Shown here: positions 16,376 through 24,990 of the stretch, piece by piece
Layout of the letters: each line of letters opens with the position of its first letter
How positions within the stretch are numbered: position 1 is the stretch's first letter
Source of the DNA: Thermodesulfobacteriota bacterium
Lineage (GTDB): Bacteria > Desulfobacterota > WTBG01 > CAIYCZ01 > CAIRTM01
DNA length: 34,472 nt
NCBI GenBank assembly: GCA_026415325.1
Contig: JAOAHH010000011.1
Location: 1 to 34,472, forward strand
Reading direction: 5' to 3'
Translations under genes and position numbers: made by a program
Notes under the pieces: generated by a model
Seen by the model: only the letters and a program-made list of their open reading frames with translations
Databases searched by the model: none
Told to the model about the DNA's origin: nothing

Positions 16376-17362
16376 CTATGGCAGCCACCCCTGTTTTTGA
16401 TACCAACGGAAGGTTTCGTGCATACCGTCCTCAAGCGGAGTAGTGCACGAGATGCCGAGCTCTCGCTCAAGCCGCGATGGATCGCACACCCATGCAGTGG
16501 CAGTGAATTCCGGATACTTTTGCCGGTTGAGGATAACCGGTCGATGACGGATCCGCGCGCCGAGTTCCTGCAGCGCACACACAAACCACATGACCTGTAC
16601 CGGCAGTTTTATCCGAATCGCTCGCACGCCCATGACATAAGCGACCGTATCCGCAAGAGCATCTGGTGAATAGACGCCACGATCAGCGACAAAGTATGTG
16701 GTGCGCATTGCCGCAGGATGCAAAAGCACAGCGACGATTGCCGCAGCAAGATCTTTGACAAACACAAGGCTTATCTGTTGGGTACCGCCAATAAGGGAGG
16801 GCTTGATGCGACGCTGCACTGCCTGAAAAAGCGATAAAAACCCATCGTCCCGAGGGCCATAGACTGCCGGAGGCCTGAGCACGACAAAATCAGTCTCGCA
16901 CCGCCCGAGCACCTCCTGTTCTGCTTTGAGTTTGCTCATTCCATAGCGTGATACCGGCCGTGCCGGCCACTCCTCGGTTACGCGTTCGCCAACACGACAC
17001 GGCCCAACCGCAGCAAGGCTTGAAACATGCAGGAGGCGTTGTACGGTCGTTCCGCAGTGATTAACGGCATCGACAACGTTCTTCGTCCCATGATAATTTC
17101 CCTCTAAAAATTCATCGGGAGAGCAGACACGGGTAAGCCCTGCGCAGTGAACAACATGAGTAATACCGTCAAGTGCAGCTGCAAGAGATGCAGGATCAAG
17201 GATTGATCCGAGGCGAATTTGAATCATGTCAAGCACGGATGTAAGAAACGCTAATCTATTCTGATTCCGCACCAAAACCGCTGTCGGGATGCCTCGCTGC
17301 ACAAGCAACTCCACCACATGGCTCCCGATAAACCCTGTTGCGCCGGTTACAAGCACCTGCAT
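16376..17362 (-). CDS. NAD(P)-dependent epimerase/reductase, CerR-like (3-ketoceramide or 3-ketosphinganine reduction)
   Basis: A 328-aa extended short-chain dehydrogenase. The N-terminus VLVTGATGFIGSHVVELL is the dinucleotide-binding Rossmann motif (GxxGxxG), and the active site reads SRYGMSKLKAE (YxxxK). The family also contains 3-beta-hydroxysteroid dehydrogenase-like proteins. In Caulobacter an epimerase-type enzyme, CerR, reduces the keto group during ceramide synthesis, and the neighbours here (serine palmitoyltransferase upstream, PAP2 downstream) support that role. The ATG at 17362 has GAGGTGG about 11 nt upstream. A GTG at 17374 is an alternative. It is 60 nt from the serine palmitoyltransferase gene on the same strand. 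Confidence 0.78.
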   Translation of the reverse strand: MQVLVTGATGFIGSHVVELLVQRGIPTAVLVRNQNRLAFLTSVLDMIQIRLGSILDPASLAAALDGITHVVHCAGLTRVCSPDEFLEGNYHGTKNVVDAVNHCGTTVQRLLHVSSLAAVGPCRVGERVTEEWPARPVSRYGMSKLKAEQEVLGRCETDFVVLRPPAVYGPRDDGFLSLFQAVQRRIKPSLIGGTQQISLVFVKDLAAAIVAVLLHPAAMRTTYFVADRGVYSPDALADTVAYVMGVRAIRIKLPVQVMWFVCALQELGARIRHRPVILNRQKYPEFTATAWVCDPSRLERELGISCTTPLEDGMHETFRWYQKQGWLP

Positions 17363-17422
17363 CAATGTCACCACCTCAATAAATGAGCGTACCGAGTTTA
17401 TTTATGAGTGTGCCGGGGTGTT

Positions 17423-18727
17423 TCAAATAAGGCCGAGCTCTTTGCCGACAGCACCCAATTTTTCCAGAGCAAAATCGATCTGGCTGTCGGTGTGGGTGGC
17501 CATAAGACTGAGGCGGATCAGCTCCTGACCGGGAGGTACGGCAGGCGGAAGCACGGGGTTGACAAATACCCCTTCTTCATGGAGCCGTTTGCAAAAGGTG
17601 AGCACGGTGATGAAATCCCGACAATAAATGGGGAGAATCGGCGTTTGTGCTGCTCCAAGGTCAAACCCGAGCGAGAGCAACCCTTGTTTCATCCTCTGGG
17701 TATTGTGCCAAAGCCGCTCGATCCGTTCAGGCTCAGCTTTCATGATTTCAACAGCAGCTTTGACCGCTGCCGCATTTGCAGGGCTCATGCTGGCGCTAAA
17801 AATCAATGCCCGCGAGTGATGCTTCAGAAAATCAATAACCTCAAAATCGCCGGCAATAAAGCCACCGAGGCTTGCAAGCGACTTGCTAAACGTTCCCATA
17901 ATGAGATCGACCTGATCGGTCAGCCCGAAGTGGCTTGCCGTGCCTGCCCCATGTTTCCCGAGCACCCCGATACCGTGTGCATCATCAACCATCACACCAG
18001 CATGGTACTGTTTTGCAAGGCGGCACACCTCGGGCAATTGTATGATATCGCCCTCCATGCTGAATACGCCGTCCACAACGATCAGTTTGCCTGCTGCAGG
18101 GTCAATCTTTTTGAGTCGCTGCTCGAGCGCTTTCATGTTTTGATGGGGAAAACGCACGAACTCGCCCTGGCAGAGATTGCACCCGTCGACAATGCTTGCA
18201 TGATCCGACTTATCGGCAATAACCACATCGCCCCTTCGTACCAGCGCGCTGATGACCCCGAGATTGACCTGAAATCCGGTGCTATAGAGTAGCGCAGCTT
18301 CTTTGCCGACCAGATCGGCAAGGATTTCTTCAAGTTCTATATGAATTTTAAGCGTGCCGTTGAGAAATCGCGAGCCGGCGCATCCAGTCCCGTAAGTCTC
18401 GATAGCAGCCTGTGCCGCTTCCTTGATTTTCGGATGGTTGGTCAGCCCAAGATAACTGTTTGACCCGAGCATTAACACTTTTTTGCCGTTAATTATCACT
18501 TCGGTGTCCTGAGCAGATGAAATCATCCGGAAATAGGGATACAGACCTGCCTGACGCGCCCATGCAGCGCTGGTAAACTGATATGCTTTTTTGAAGATTG
18601 GCAAGCCGGTATATTCAGGGGGGGAGATGATCTGACCGTGAGGCTTTGTCTCTTGACCGGAACGGGCAAGAAGATCGGTGTAATTGATCGTGGTTTCAGC
18701 TAGCCCTGCTTTATTTCGAGGTGCCAT
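17423..18727 (-). CDS. spt: Serine palmitoyltransferase (alpha-oxoamine synthase)
   Basis: A 434-aa PLP enzyme. The N-terminal third has [15 protein letters not shown] and [15 protein letters not shown], which favour bacterial serine palmitoyltransferase over BioF or Kbl. The aspartate/histidine pair is in [11 protein letters not shown]. The PLP lysine is Lys282 in [13 protein letters not shown]. The enzyme condenses serine with a fatty acyl-CoA to 3-ketosphinganine, the first step of sphingolipid synthesis. It heads a minus-strand unit with the CerR-like and PAP2 genes. No convincing ribosome site precedes the ATG at 18727. An 8-amino-7-oxononanoate synthase is the main alternative, but no other biotin gene is nearby. 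Confidence 0.87.
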   Translation of the reverse strand: MAPRNKAGLAETTINYTDLLARSGQETKPHGQIISPPEYTGLPIFKKAYQFTSAAWARQAGLYPYFRMISSAQDTEVIINGKKVLMLGSNSYLGLTNHPKIKEAAQAAIETYGTGCAGSRFLNGTLKIHIELEEILADLVGKEAALLYSTGFQVNLGVISALVRRGDVVIADKSDHASIVDGCNLCQGEFVRFPHQNMKALEQRLKKIDPAAGKLIVVDGVFSMEGDIIQLPEVCRLAKQYHAGVMVDDAHGIGVLGKHGAGTASHFGLTDQVDLIMGTFSKSLASLGGFIAGDFEVIDFLKHHSRALIFSASMSPANAAAVKAAVEIMKAEPERIERLWHNTQRMKQGLLSLGFDLGAAQTPILPIYCRDFITVLTFCKRLHEEGVFVNPVLPPAVPPGQELIRLSLMATHTDSQIDFALEKLGAVGKELGLI

Positions 18728-18976
18728 ACAACGCCGTTGTCCGCAAAACTCAAACCACAGCCCTTTGACCCCAGAGTATTGAACAAATGCAGCGTTTCAG
18801 CAATCTTTCAACAACAGGCACATCACAGAACCACACAAAGTGATGTGGCAAATATAGGCACCGGCCGGCACGGTGTCAATAAAAAATTAATAATTTTTTT
18901 AACATTCCTCACCTCAATGCCAAAGGGGGAATCGTTATACTTGCCCTCCTCATCTGCTTTTGGTACAGTTTTTCTT

Positions 18977-20047
18977 ATGGAAACCCTTACCGGGCTGTAT
19001 GCGAAAATTGAAGCCGGAAGCCGCATAACAGATCATGAAGCGCTTGTGCTGATGCGCAACGCGCCGCTCCTTGAGCTCGGTCGGCTTGCCCAGAACCGGA
19101 TGTGCCGTTTCCACAACAGCGCCACGGTAACATTTCTCATCGACCGCAATATCAACTACACCAACATCTGTACCAACCGGTGTCGGTTTTGCGCATTTTA
19201 CCGGGACAGCGCGGCTCCGGATGCTTATCTGCTCACCCACGAGCAAATTCTTGAAAAGGTCGCCGAAGCAGTAGCCCAGGGAGCAACACAGATCATGCTG
19301 CAGGGCGGACTCAATCCAGGTGTCGGCCTTGAGTATGCCGAACGTGTGCTCAAAAAAATAAAGGCAGCTTTTCCCGTTTTGCTCCACTCCTTCTCCCCGC
19401 CTGAAATTGATCATTTTGCCAAGCAATCCGGATGTTCACCCGAAGAGGTGCTGCACCGGCTCAAAGATGCGGGGCTTGATTCCCTACCCGGCGGTGGCGC
19501 TGAAATACTGTCCGATCGGGTCCGTCAGGCAATCAGCCCTCATAAAATCGGTGCCAAGCGGTGGCTTGAAATCATGGAATGCGCCCATCATAGAGGGCTT
19601 CCGACCACGGCAACCATGATGCTCGGAAGCATTGAAACCCTTGAGGAACGGATTGAACACTTGCGCGCTGTACGCGATCTCCAGGACAAAACAGGCGGGT
19701 TCCGTGCATTTATTCCCTGGACGTTTACTGCAGGGAATACAGAGCTCGGGGGAGTGGCAACATCATCGATTGATTACCTGCGCACACTTGCCGTATCGCG
19801 CATTTATCTGGACAACATAAAAAATATCCAAGGCTCATGGGTAACACAGGGCATTGACATTGGCCAGATGAGCCTCTTTTTCGGCGCCAACGATCTCGGG
19901 AGCATTATGCTCGAGGAAAACGTTGTGCGCGCTGCTGGTGTGGCAAACCGCATTACCGAAGATGAGATGGTCGCTCTTATCCGCAGGGCAGGGAAAACGC
20001 CTTTGCAACGCAATACGCAGTATGAAATCGTAAAGCGCTACGATTGA
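18977..20047 (+). CDS. mqnC: Cyclic dehypoxanthinyl futalosine synthase MqnC (radical SAM)
   Basis: A 356-aa radical SAM enzyme of the futalosine route to menaquinone. The cluster motif is CTNRCRFC (Cys65, Cys69, Cys72), and AFYR directly after it is the MqnC form rather than MqnE. The C-terminal half (FIPWTFTAGNTELGG, RIYLDNIKNIQGSW, LFFGANDLGSIMLEE) also fits MqnC. It cyclises dehypoxanthine futalosine with S-adenosylmethionine radical chemistry. The ATG at 18977 gives the normal family length. The frame stays open 80 codons upstream, but that part is low-complexity and lacks family resemblance. The 250-base region shared with the divergent spt gene contains an AT-rich tract at 18878-18902 and a short hairpin (CACCG/CGGTG) but no clear promoter. 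No other mqn genes are in the window. Confidence 0.93.
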   Translation: METLTGLYAKIEAGSRITDHEALVLMRNAPLLELGRLAQNRMCRFHNSATVTFLIDRNINYTNICTNRCRFCAFYRDSAAPDAYLLTHEQILEKVAEAVAQGATQIMLQGGLNPGVGLEYAERVLKKIKAAFPVLLHSFSPPEIDHFAKQSGCSPEEVLHRLKDAGLDSLPGGGAEILSDRVRQAISPHKIGAKRWLEIMECAHHRGLPTTATMMLGSIETLEERIEHLRAVRDLQDKTGGFRAFIPWTFTAGNTELGGVATSSIDYLRTLAVSRIYLDNIKNIQGSWVTQGIDIGQMSLFFGANDLGSIMLEENVVRAAGVANRITEDEMVALIRRAGKTPLQRNTQYEIVKRYD

Positions 20048-20156
20048 AGAACTCTGGTTCGCAGAAGGGCGAATGGCAAACAGCGAACAGACACTTCCCA
20101 TCGATAGCTGTCAACCAATCACTCTTCACCCTTTACGCTTCGCGTTAAAAATTTTA

Positions 20157-20186
20157 TTGTCTTGCCTTCTGCCTTTGTGCTATAGG
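20157..20186 (+). promoter_or_regulatory. Candidate promoter of the flavin/iron-sulfur operon
   Basis: TTGTCT (20157-20162), 18 bases, then TATAGG (20181-20186) preceded by TG one base earlier, an extended -10. It lies 77 nt before the first gene's ATG. The rest of 20048-20156 shows no gene. Confidence 0.38.
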
Positions 20187-20262
20187 GTAACTTAATTTTT
20201 TGTACCTTTTTTGTGCAAATTATTTCTCATCGCTTTTCTGCAACACATCAACAGGAGGCCCT

Positions 20263-21690
20263 ATGATAAAAGAGCTGCGGGATATAGTCGGAGCGAAGAA
20301 TGTCCTTGACAATGAAGAGGCGTTAGCCCTTTATGCACAGGATCGAAGCCTTTCCGCGCCGAAAAAACCGTTTGCCGTTGCAAAGGTTAACAGCGCCGAA
20401 CAGATACAGGAACTCATCGCTTTTGCCAACAAAACTTTCACGCCGCTTATTCCTTCCAGTTCGACCATCCATTTTTACGGCGCAACGCTTCCCGAGCACG
20501 GTGGCGTTGTTGTTGACCTCTCAGGGATGAACAAAATCCTCGAGATCGACCCGCTTAACCGGAAGGTTAAAATCGAGCCCGGCGTAACCTGGCATCAGTT
20601 GCAGCAGGCGCTTAAAGAGCATGACCAAATGCCCCTCAATCCCCTGTTCCCCCATCCGGGCACCTCAGCGATGACAAGCTCGCTTGAACGTGAGCCGATG
20701 CTCATTCCCAAGTACGAATACGGCGATCCGGTGCTGACCATGCAAGTGCATCTTGGTAACGGTCAGCTCTTTAGGACCGGAACCGCATCTGACAAACACA
20801 CCTACGGTGCCTATCCTGAGGGACCGGGTATTGACTTTTGGCGCTTTTTCCTCGGAGCCCAAGGGACCATGGGCATTGTCTCGTGGCTGAATATTAAAAC
20901 CGAATACCGCCCCAAATACCAAAAAGCATATTTCGTGGCATGCGATGAACTCGAGGATGCGGCCGATCCGATATATAAACTACAGCGCCGCCATATCGGC
21001 AATGAATGCTTTGTGCTCAACCGGTTCCTGCTTGCGCAACTGCTCTGCAAAGAATATCCGAAGGATTTCACAAAACTCATGGACGACCTGCCGCCGTATA
21101 CGATTATCCTTGTGATCGCCGGTGCGCCACGGCGTCCGCTTGAGCGGATTGCTTACGAAGAAGAAGCGCTGATGGAAATCGCGACTGATATGAAGTTTGA
21201 AGCCGCAAAAACCGTCGGCGGCGTGGCAGGCCTGGGCACCGCCATTCTCGATATGCTCCATGACCTCCCTGCTGACGGACCGTACTGGAAAACCCGCTAT
21301 AAAAACTCAACGCAGGACATCTTTTTCATTACCACCATGGATCGCGCGCAGGGTTATGTCGAGATCGCGCAAGGGTATGCCGCGGCCTACGGGCTCACCC
21401 TGAATGAGCTCGGCGTCTATATGCAGCCGCTTGAGCGCGGTCGTGCCTGCCATCTGTGTTTTTCCCTTCCCTGCGACCTTGACAGCGAACAGGATCGGCA
21501 GCGCATTGCAACCCTCCACACCGAACTCAGTCAGACCCTGTTCGAACAGGGTGCGTTCTTTTCGCGGCCATATGGCACGTGGGCAGATATGGTATACCGG
21601 CACGCCACAACATACACGGCAACACTCAAAGAACTCAAAAAGATTTTTGATCCGAATAACATTCTCAATCCCGGTAAACTTTGCTTCTAA
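20263..21690 (+). CDS. FAD-linked oxidase (GlcD / vanillyl-alcohol oxidase superfamily), first of two
   Basis: A 475-aa flavoprotein. The N-terminal half is a PCMH-type FAD-binding domain (GVVVDLSGMNKILEIDP, then VKIEPGVTWHQLQQAL), and FPHPGTSAMTSSLERE carries the usual glycine/serine stretch near the flavin. The C-terminal end IFDPNNILNPGKL is the hallmark tail of this superfamily. No metal or cluster motif is present. The ATG at 20263 has AGGAGG upstream. It begins an operon of seven genes. Members of this superfamily oxidise alpha-hydroxy acids, phenols or alcohols. The substrate here is not readable from sequence. The pattern FAD protein plus CCG iron-sulfur protein recalls glycolate oxidase GlcDEF and D-lactate dehydrogenases. 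Confidence 0.87.
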   Translation: MIKELRDIVGAKNVLDNEEALALYAQDRSLSAPKKPFAVAKVNSAEQIQELIAFANKTFTPLIPSSSTIHFYGATLPEHGGVVVDLSGMNKILEIDPLNRKVKIEPGVTWHQLQQALKEHDQMPLNPLFPHPGTSAMTSSLEREPMLIPKYEYGDPVLTMQVHLGNGQLFRTGTASDKHTYGAYPEGPGIDFWRFFLGAQGTMGIVSWLNIKTEYRPKYQKAYFVACDELEDAADPIYKLQRRHIGNECFVLNRFLLAQLLCKEYPKDFTKLMDDLPPYTIILVIAGAPRRPLERIAYEEEALMEIATDMKFEAAKTVGGVAGLGTAILDMLHDLPADGPYWKTRYKNSTQDIFFITTMDRAQGYVEIAQGYAAAYGLTLNELGVYMQPLERGRACHLCFSLPCDLDSEQDRQRIATLHTELSQTLFEQGAFFSRPYGTWADMVYRHATTYTATLKELKKIFDPNNILNPGKLCF

Positions 21691-21716
21691 GCTAATTTCT
21701 ACATACGGAGGAATCC

Positions 21717-23006
21717 ATGGCCAAGGAAATGCTGCTTCCCAAAGATCCGCGGTATTTGAGATATCCGCTCGAGACGCCTTTTGATAAGGAAAAAGCCCGG
21801 TGGATCGCCTTTAACTGTTCCCGGTGCTCGGTGTGCAAGTGGGTCAATTCATGGCAGGTGAAAAGCGCCCGTTATGCCCGCATCTGCCCCCAGCATACCC
21901 GGTATCTGTACGACTCACATTCCGGGCAGGGCAAATGCGATCTTGCCCTTGCCATTATCGACGGCAAAATGAAGTGGGATGACGATCCGGAAATCAAAGA
22001 CATTCTGTTCCGCTGCACCATGTGCGGCGGATGTGATGCCATGGACAAAAACATCCGCGATGCAGAGCTCATAAAACTTTATCGCTGGATGCGCAGTGAA
22101 TACATCAAGGCGCTGGGTCCGCTGCCCGAGCACAAGAGCCTGATCGACAGTCTGAAACAGTACGACAATGTGTGGTTGCAGCCCCGCGCAAAACGTAACA
22201 GTTGGGCACAGGATCTGAAAAACCTCGGCATAAAAGACCTCAACAACGAAAAAGCAGATGTCCTGCTGTTTGTCGGCTGCACCTATGGCTTGTCGCAAGA
22301 ACTCAAACCAACGATCCTCAATATCGCGAAAATTCTCAAGCAGAACAAAGTTGATTTCGGCATTCTCGGCGACAAAGAGATTTGCTGCGGAAGCCCGCCG
22401 GACAAGATCGGGCTGCTCGATGAATTTGAACGCCTCGGCACGGCAAACATCAAACGCTTCAACGAATTGGGGATCAAAACCCTGATCACGCCGTGCGCCG
22501 GCTGCTACGGTACAATCCGCGTGGAATATGATGAGCTGCCGGTTAAGAAACAGTTTGAAGTACTGCATGTCGCCGAATATCTTGACCGTCTGGTTGCCGA
22601 CAAAAAAATTAATTACAAGAAAGAACTCAACCTCACGGTTACCTGGCATGATCCCTGCCACATGGGTCGCATGGGCAGACCGTACGTTCCCGGCAAAGAC
22701 CTTGAGGGCGTTTATGATGAACCTCGCAGAATCCTGAAGTCTATTCCGGGTATTGAGCTTGTCGAAATGGAGCGCATCAGGGAATATGCGTGGTGCTGCG
22801 GCGGTGGCGGCGGAGCATTCACCGGATTTAAAGACTTTGCGCAGTGGACTGCACGCGAACGTCTCACAGAAGCTAAGGACACTGGCGCCGATGTCCTTAT
22901 CACCAGTTGCCCGTGGTGCGAAAGCAATCTGCGCGCCGGCGGCATCGGCATGGACGAAAAAATGGAAGTCAGGAATCTGTTTGACCTGATGATGCAGGCA
23001 CTGTAA
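21717..23006 (+). CDS. CCG-domain iron-sulfur protein (HdrD/GlcF-like), first of two
   Basis: A 429-aa protein. The N-terminal part has a ferredoxin-like cysteine pattern (CSRCSVC...ICP and CTMCGGC, the last lacking its usual fourth cysteine). Two full CCG domains follow. The first has FVGCTYG, EICCGSPP and CAGC. The second has WHDPCHMG, WCCGGGGGAF and CPWC. Such domains bind non-cubane [4Fe-4S] clusters in HdrB and GlcF and pass electrons between flavins and a donor or acceptor. A GGAGG lies upstream of the ATG and the gene is 26 nt after the FAD oxidase, so the two likely form a complex. Confidence 0.87.
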   Translation: MAKEMLLPKDPRYLRYPLETPFDKEKARWIAFNCSRCSVCKWVNSWQVKSARYARICPQHTRYLYDSHSGQGKCDLALAIIDGKMKWDDDPEIKDILFRCTMCGGCDAMDKNIRDAELIKLYRWMRSEYIKALGPLPEHKSLIDSLKQYDNVWLQPRAKRNSWAQDLKNLGIKDLNNEKADVLLFVGCTYGLSQELKPTILNIAKILKQNKVDFGILGDKEICCGSPPDKIGLLDEFERLGTANIKRFNELGIKTLITPCAGCYGTIRVEYDELPVKKQFEVLHVAEYLDRLVADKKINYKKELNLTVTWHDPCHMGRMGRPYVPGKDLEGVYDEPRRILKSIPGIELVEMERIREYAWCCGGGGGAFTGFKDFAQWTARERLTEAKDTGADVLITSCPWCESNLRAGGIGMDEKMEVRNLFDLMMQAL

Positions 23007-23020
23007 AAGGAGAAACAACC

Positions 23021-24592
23021 ATGGCGAAAAAAGATATACGGAACAACGATCGGCACCAACAGATTTTGCAGGCGTTTCAGGCTGCAGTTGGGCCGGAAAA
23101 CGTCAAAGACAATCCTGCAACCGTCAATGCCTACTATGGCGACTGGCTGCCGCCAAAACTGCTCGGCATGTCAGTGCCGCCTGAATTCGTGGTGCTCCCA
23201 AACGGCACCCTCGAAACCCAGGCGGTTATAAAAATCTGCAACCGCTATAAGGTCCCGTTCATTCCTGTGGGTTCAAACCAGTGGTCACTGACCGGTTCGC
23301 CCAACCGTCAGGGCACGGTCATTATCGATTGCAAACGCATGGGGAAAATTCATGAGATCGATGAAAAGAACATGTACGCGGTGATCGAGCCGCTGGTAAC
23401 CCTTGCCCAGTTGCAGGCAGAAGCCTATAAACGCGGGCTGTATATCGGCTCACCCGAAGCAAGTGCCACTGCCTCTGCCATTGCCGGCCACTGTTTCCAA
23501 GGCATGTGGGGAGTGGGCTATCGGCTCGGCGTTGCCTATCGCAACATTCTCGGCATTGAATGGGTGCTCCCGAACGGCGAAATTTTGCGCACTGGTTCAT
23601 TTTCACTGGATGCCCAGAACGGATTCTGGGGAGAGGGACCCGGGCCTGATCTTCGCGGCATGCTCCGCGGCTATGCGGGCGCGATGGGCGGCTTCGGCAT
23701 GGTGACGAAGATGGCGGTAAAGCTGCATCCTTATCCCGGTCCGAAAACCTGGCCGGTGCGCGGCACCATTCCCAACCAGATCTCCGAATTGCCCGAAGAC
23801 CGGTTTAAGTGGTACATCATTAAATACGACTCTCTTGAGGGAGCCATCAACTTTATGTACGAAATCGGCAAGGCTGAAATCGCCGGGGTCGTGCAGAAAT
23901 GGCCGACCGTATATTACATCTGGTGGTGGGCAAATTCGAATGAACAATACTGGACTGAGTGGCAAAAGCGCACGTTTCAGGACAACGTGAAAAATGCCGT
24001 TGGCGTGTGTCTGTGGGGGTTCACCTCGCCCAAGCAGCTTGAATACGAAAAACGCGTACTCGAGGATATTATCAAAGAGACCGGCGGCAAGCCGATTAAG
24101 CAGGAAGTGTTTGATCTGTGGGTGCCGCGCACCGCAAACAACTGGATCCGCGACACGCACGGCTCGCGCATGATGCGACCCTCGGGCACTTTCCTTGCGT
24201 TGCGCCTTCAGACCGACACGCTAAAATATGCGGTTGACCATGTTCGCCAAGGGTACGAATGGGTTGAGAAATTTTCACCGCCTATTCTTGATTGCGACGG
24301 TCCGGACTGGATCGGCGGGTATGACTTCGGACATTTCGGATTCGGCGAAACCGACTTTCCGGTTGAAAAACGCGCCGAGGACATCGGTGATCTTATGAAC
24401 AAGCTGCTTGCCATGACAAAAGAAGACGTGCAAAACGGTCTTGAAAACGGCATCGGACCTTTTCTCGGCGGGCCGTATCATCAGATGGCAGCGCCGGTGT
24501 TCAACTATGAGCATCTGCTCAAAGGCATTAAAAAGGCAATCGACCCGAACTTTGTGTCCAACCCGCCGCACAACATTGATCCAAACGCGTAA
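23021..24592 (+). CDS. FAD-linked oxidase, second of two
   Basis: A 523-aa flavoprotein related to the first FAD oxidase of this operon. The FAD domain is seen in FIPVGSNQWSLTGSPNRQG and GTVIIDCKRMGKIHEID, followed by YAVIEPLVTLAQLQAEA and a glycine-rich RGMLRGYAGAMGGFGMVTK. The C-terminal end DPNFVSNPPHNIDPNA is a modified form of the usual DPxxxxNPG tail. It has several tryptophan-rich stretches (YYIWWWANSNEQYWTEW). Divergence from the first copy suggests separate catalytic roles, or a heterodimer such as GlcD-GlcE. An AAAGGAG lies upstream of the ATG and the gene starts 14 nt after the first CCG protein. Confidence 0.86.
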   Translation: MAKKDIRNNDRHQQILQAFQAAVGPENVKDNPATVNAYYGDWLPPKLLGMSVPPEFVVLPNGTLETQAVIKICNRYKVPFIPVGSNQWSLTGSPNRQGTVIIDCKRMGKIHEIDEKNMYAVIEPLVTLAQLQAEAYKRGLYIGSPEASATASAIAGHCFQGMWGVGYRLGVAYRNILGIEWVLPNGEILRTGSFSLDAQNGFWGEGPGPDLRGMLRGYAGAMGGFGMVTKMAVKLHPYPGPKTWPVRGTIPNQISELPEDRFKWYIIKYDSLEGAINFMYEIGKAEIAGVVQKWPTVYYIWWWANSNEQYWTEWQKRTFQDNVKNAVGVCLWGFTSPKQLEYEKRVLEDIIKETGGKPIKQEVFDLWVPRTANNWIRDTHGSRMMRPSGTFLALRLQTDTLKYAVDHVRQGYEWVEKFSPPILDCDGPDWIGGYDFGHFGFGETDFPVEKRAEDIGDLMNKLLAMTKEDVQNGLENGIGPFLGGPYHQMAAPVFNYEHLLKGIKKAIDPNFVSNPPHNIDPNA

Positions 24593-24641
24593 CCGCGCAC
24601 AGCCGCAGCGCGAGCAAGGATAACAGACAAAGGAGAATGCT

Positions 24642-24989
24642 ATGGCACTGAAGGTTCAACCACTCCAATGCACGGGATGCAGGATATGCGAGTTTGCATG
24701 CAATTATCATCATGACACCACCATTTCACCGATCGGCTCAAGCATCATGTTCTACTTTGAAGAAAAAAAGAACTATTATGGACTGATGGTGAAACGGGAT
24801 AAATCACTGCTGCTCGGCAGGCCGGAAGGCGAAAAAGTGCTGCTGCCGGGTGAACAGATCGAAGGCGCAGGCGCCAGCGCAAAGCCGATTCTGCTGCGGG
24901 TTGCCTGCGATTTGTGCAAGGACGAAGACAACGGACCGGTATGCATCCAGGCGTGCCCGTACGGCGTATTGAGTGTGGAGGGAGCCTAA
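24642..24989 (+). CDS. Two-cluster ferredoxin-like protein
   Basis: A 115-aa protein with CTGCRICEFAC near the N-terminus and CDLC...CIQACP near the C-terminus, enough for two [4Fe-4S] clusters of the type found in electron-transfer subunits next to tungsten oxidoreductases. The insertion of about 70 residues between the halves, including a FYFEEKKNYYG segment, makes it larger than a simple ferredoxin. The ATG has AAAGGAG upstream. It ends one base before the AOR-like gene, so it is probably its partner. Confidence 0.87.
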   Translation: MALKVQPLQCTGCRICEFACNYHHDTTISPIGSSIMFYFEEKKNYYGLMVKRDKSLLLGRPEGEKVLLPGEQIEGAGASAKPILLRVACDLCKDEDNGPVCIQACPYGVLSVEGA

Positions 24990-24990
24990 T

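Noticed and set aside
17423-18727. 8-amino-7-oxononanoate synthase (BioF) annotation
   Set aside because: The N-terminal extension, YPYFR...QDTEV motif and ceramide gene neighbours favour serine palmitoyltransferase. No other biotin gene is present.
20048-20262. Repeat-like GCGAATGGCAAACAGCGAAC sequence between mqnC and the redox operon
   Set aside because: It looks like degraded intergenic repeat, but I find no second copy or dyad in this window, so no repeat family can be claimed.
21915-23018. A 367-aa open frame antisense to the first CCG protein
   Set aside because: The plus-strand protein has full CCG motifs and an operon context. The antisense frame has no recognisable domain and is a by-product of codon bias.
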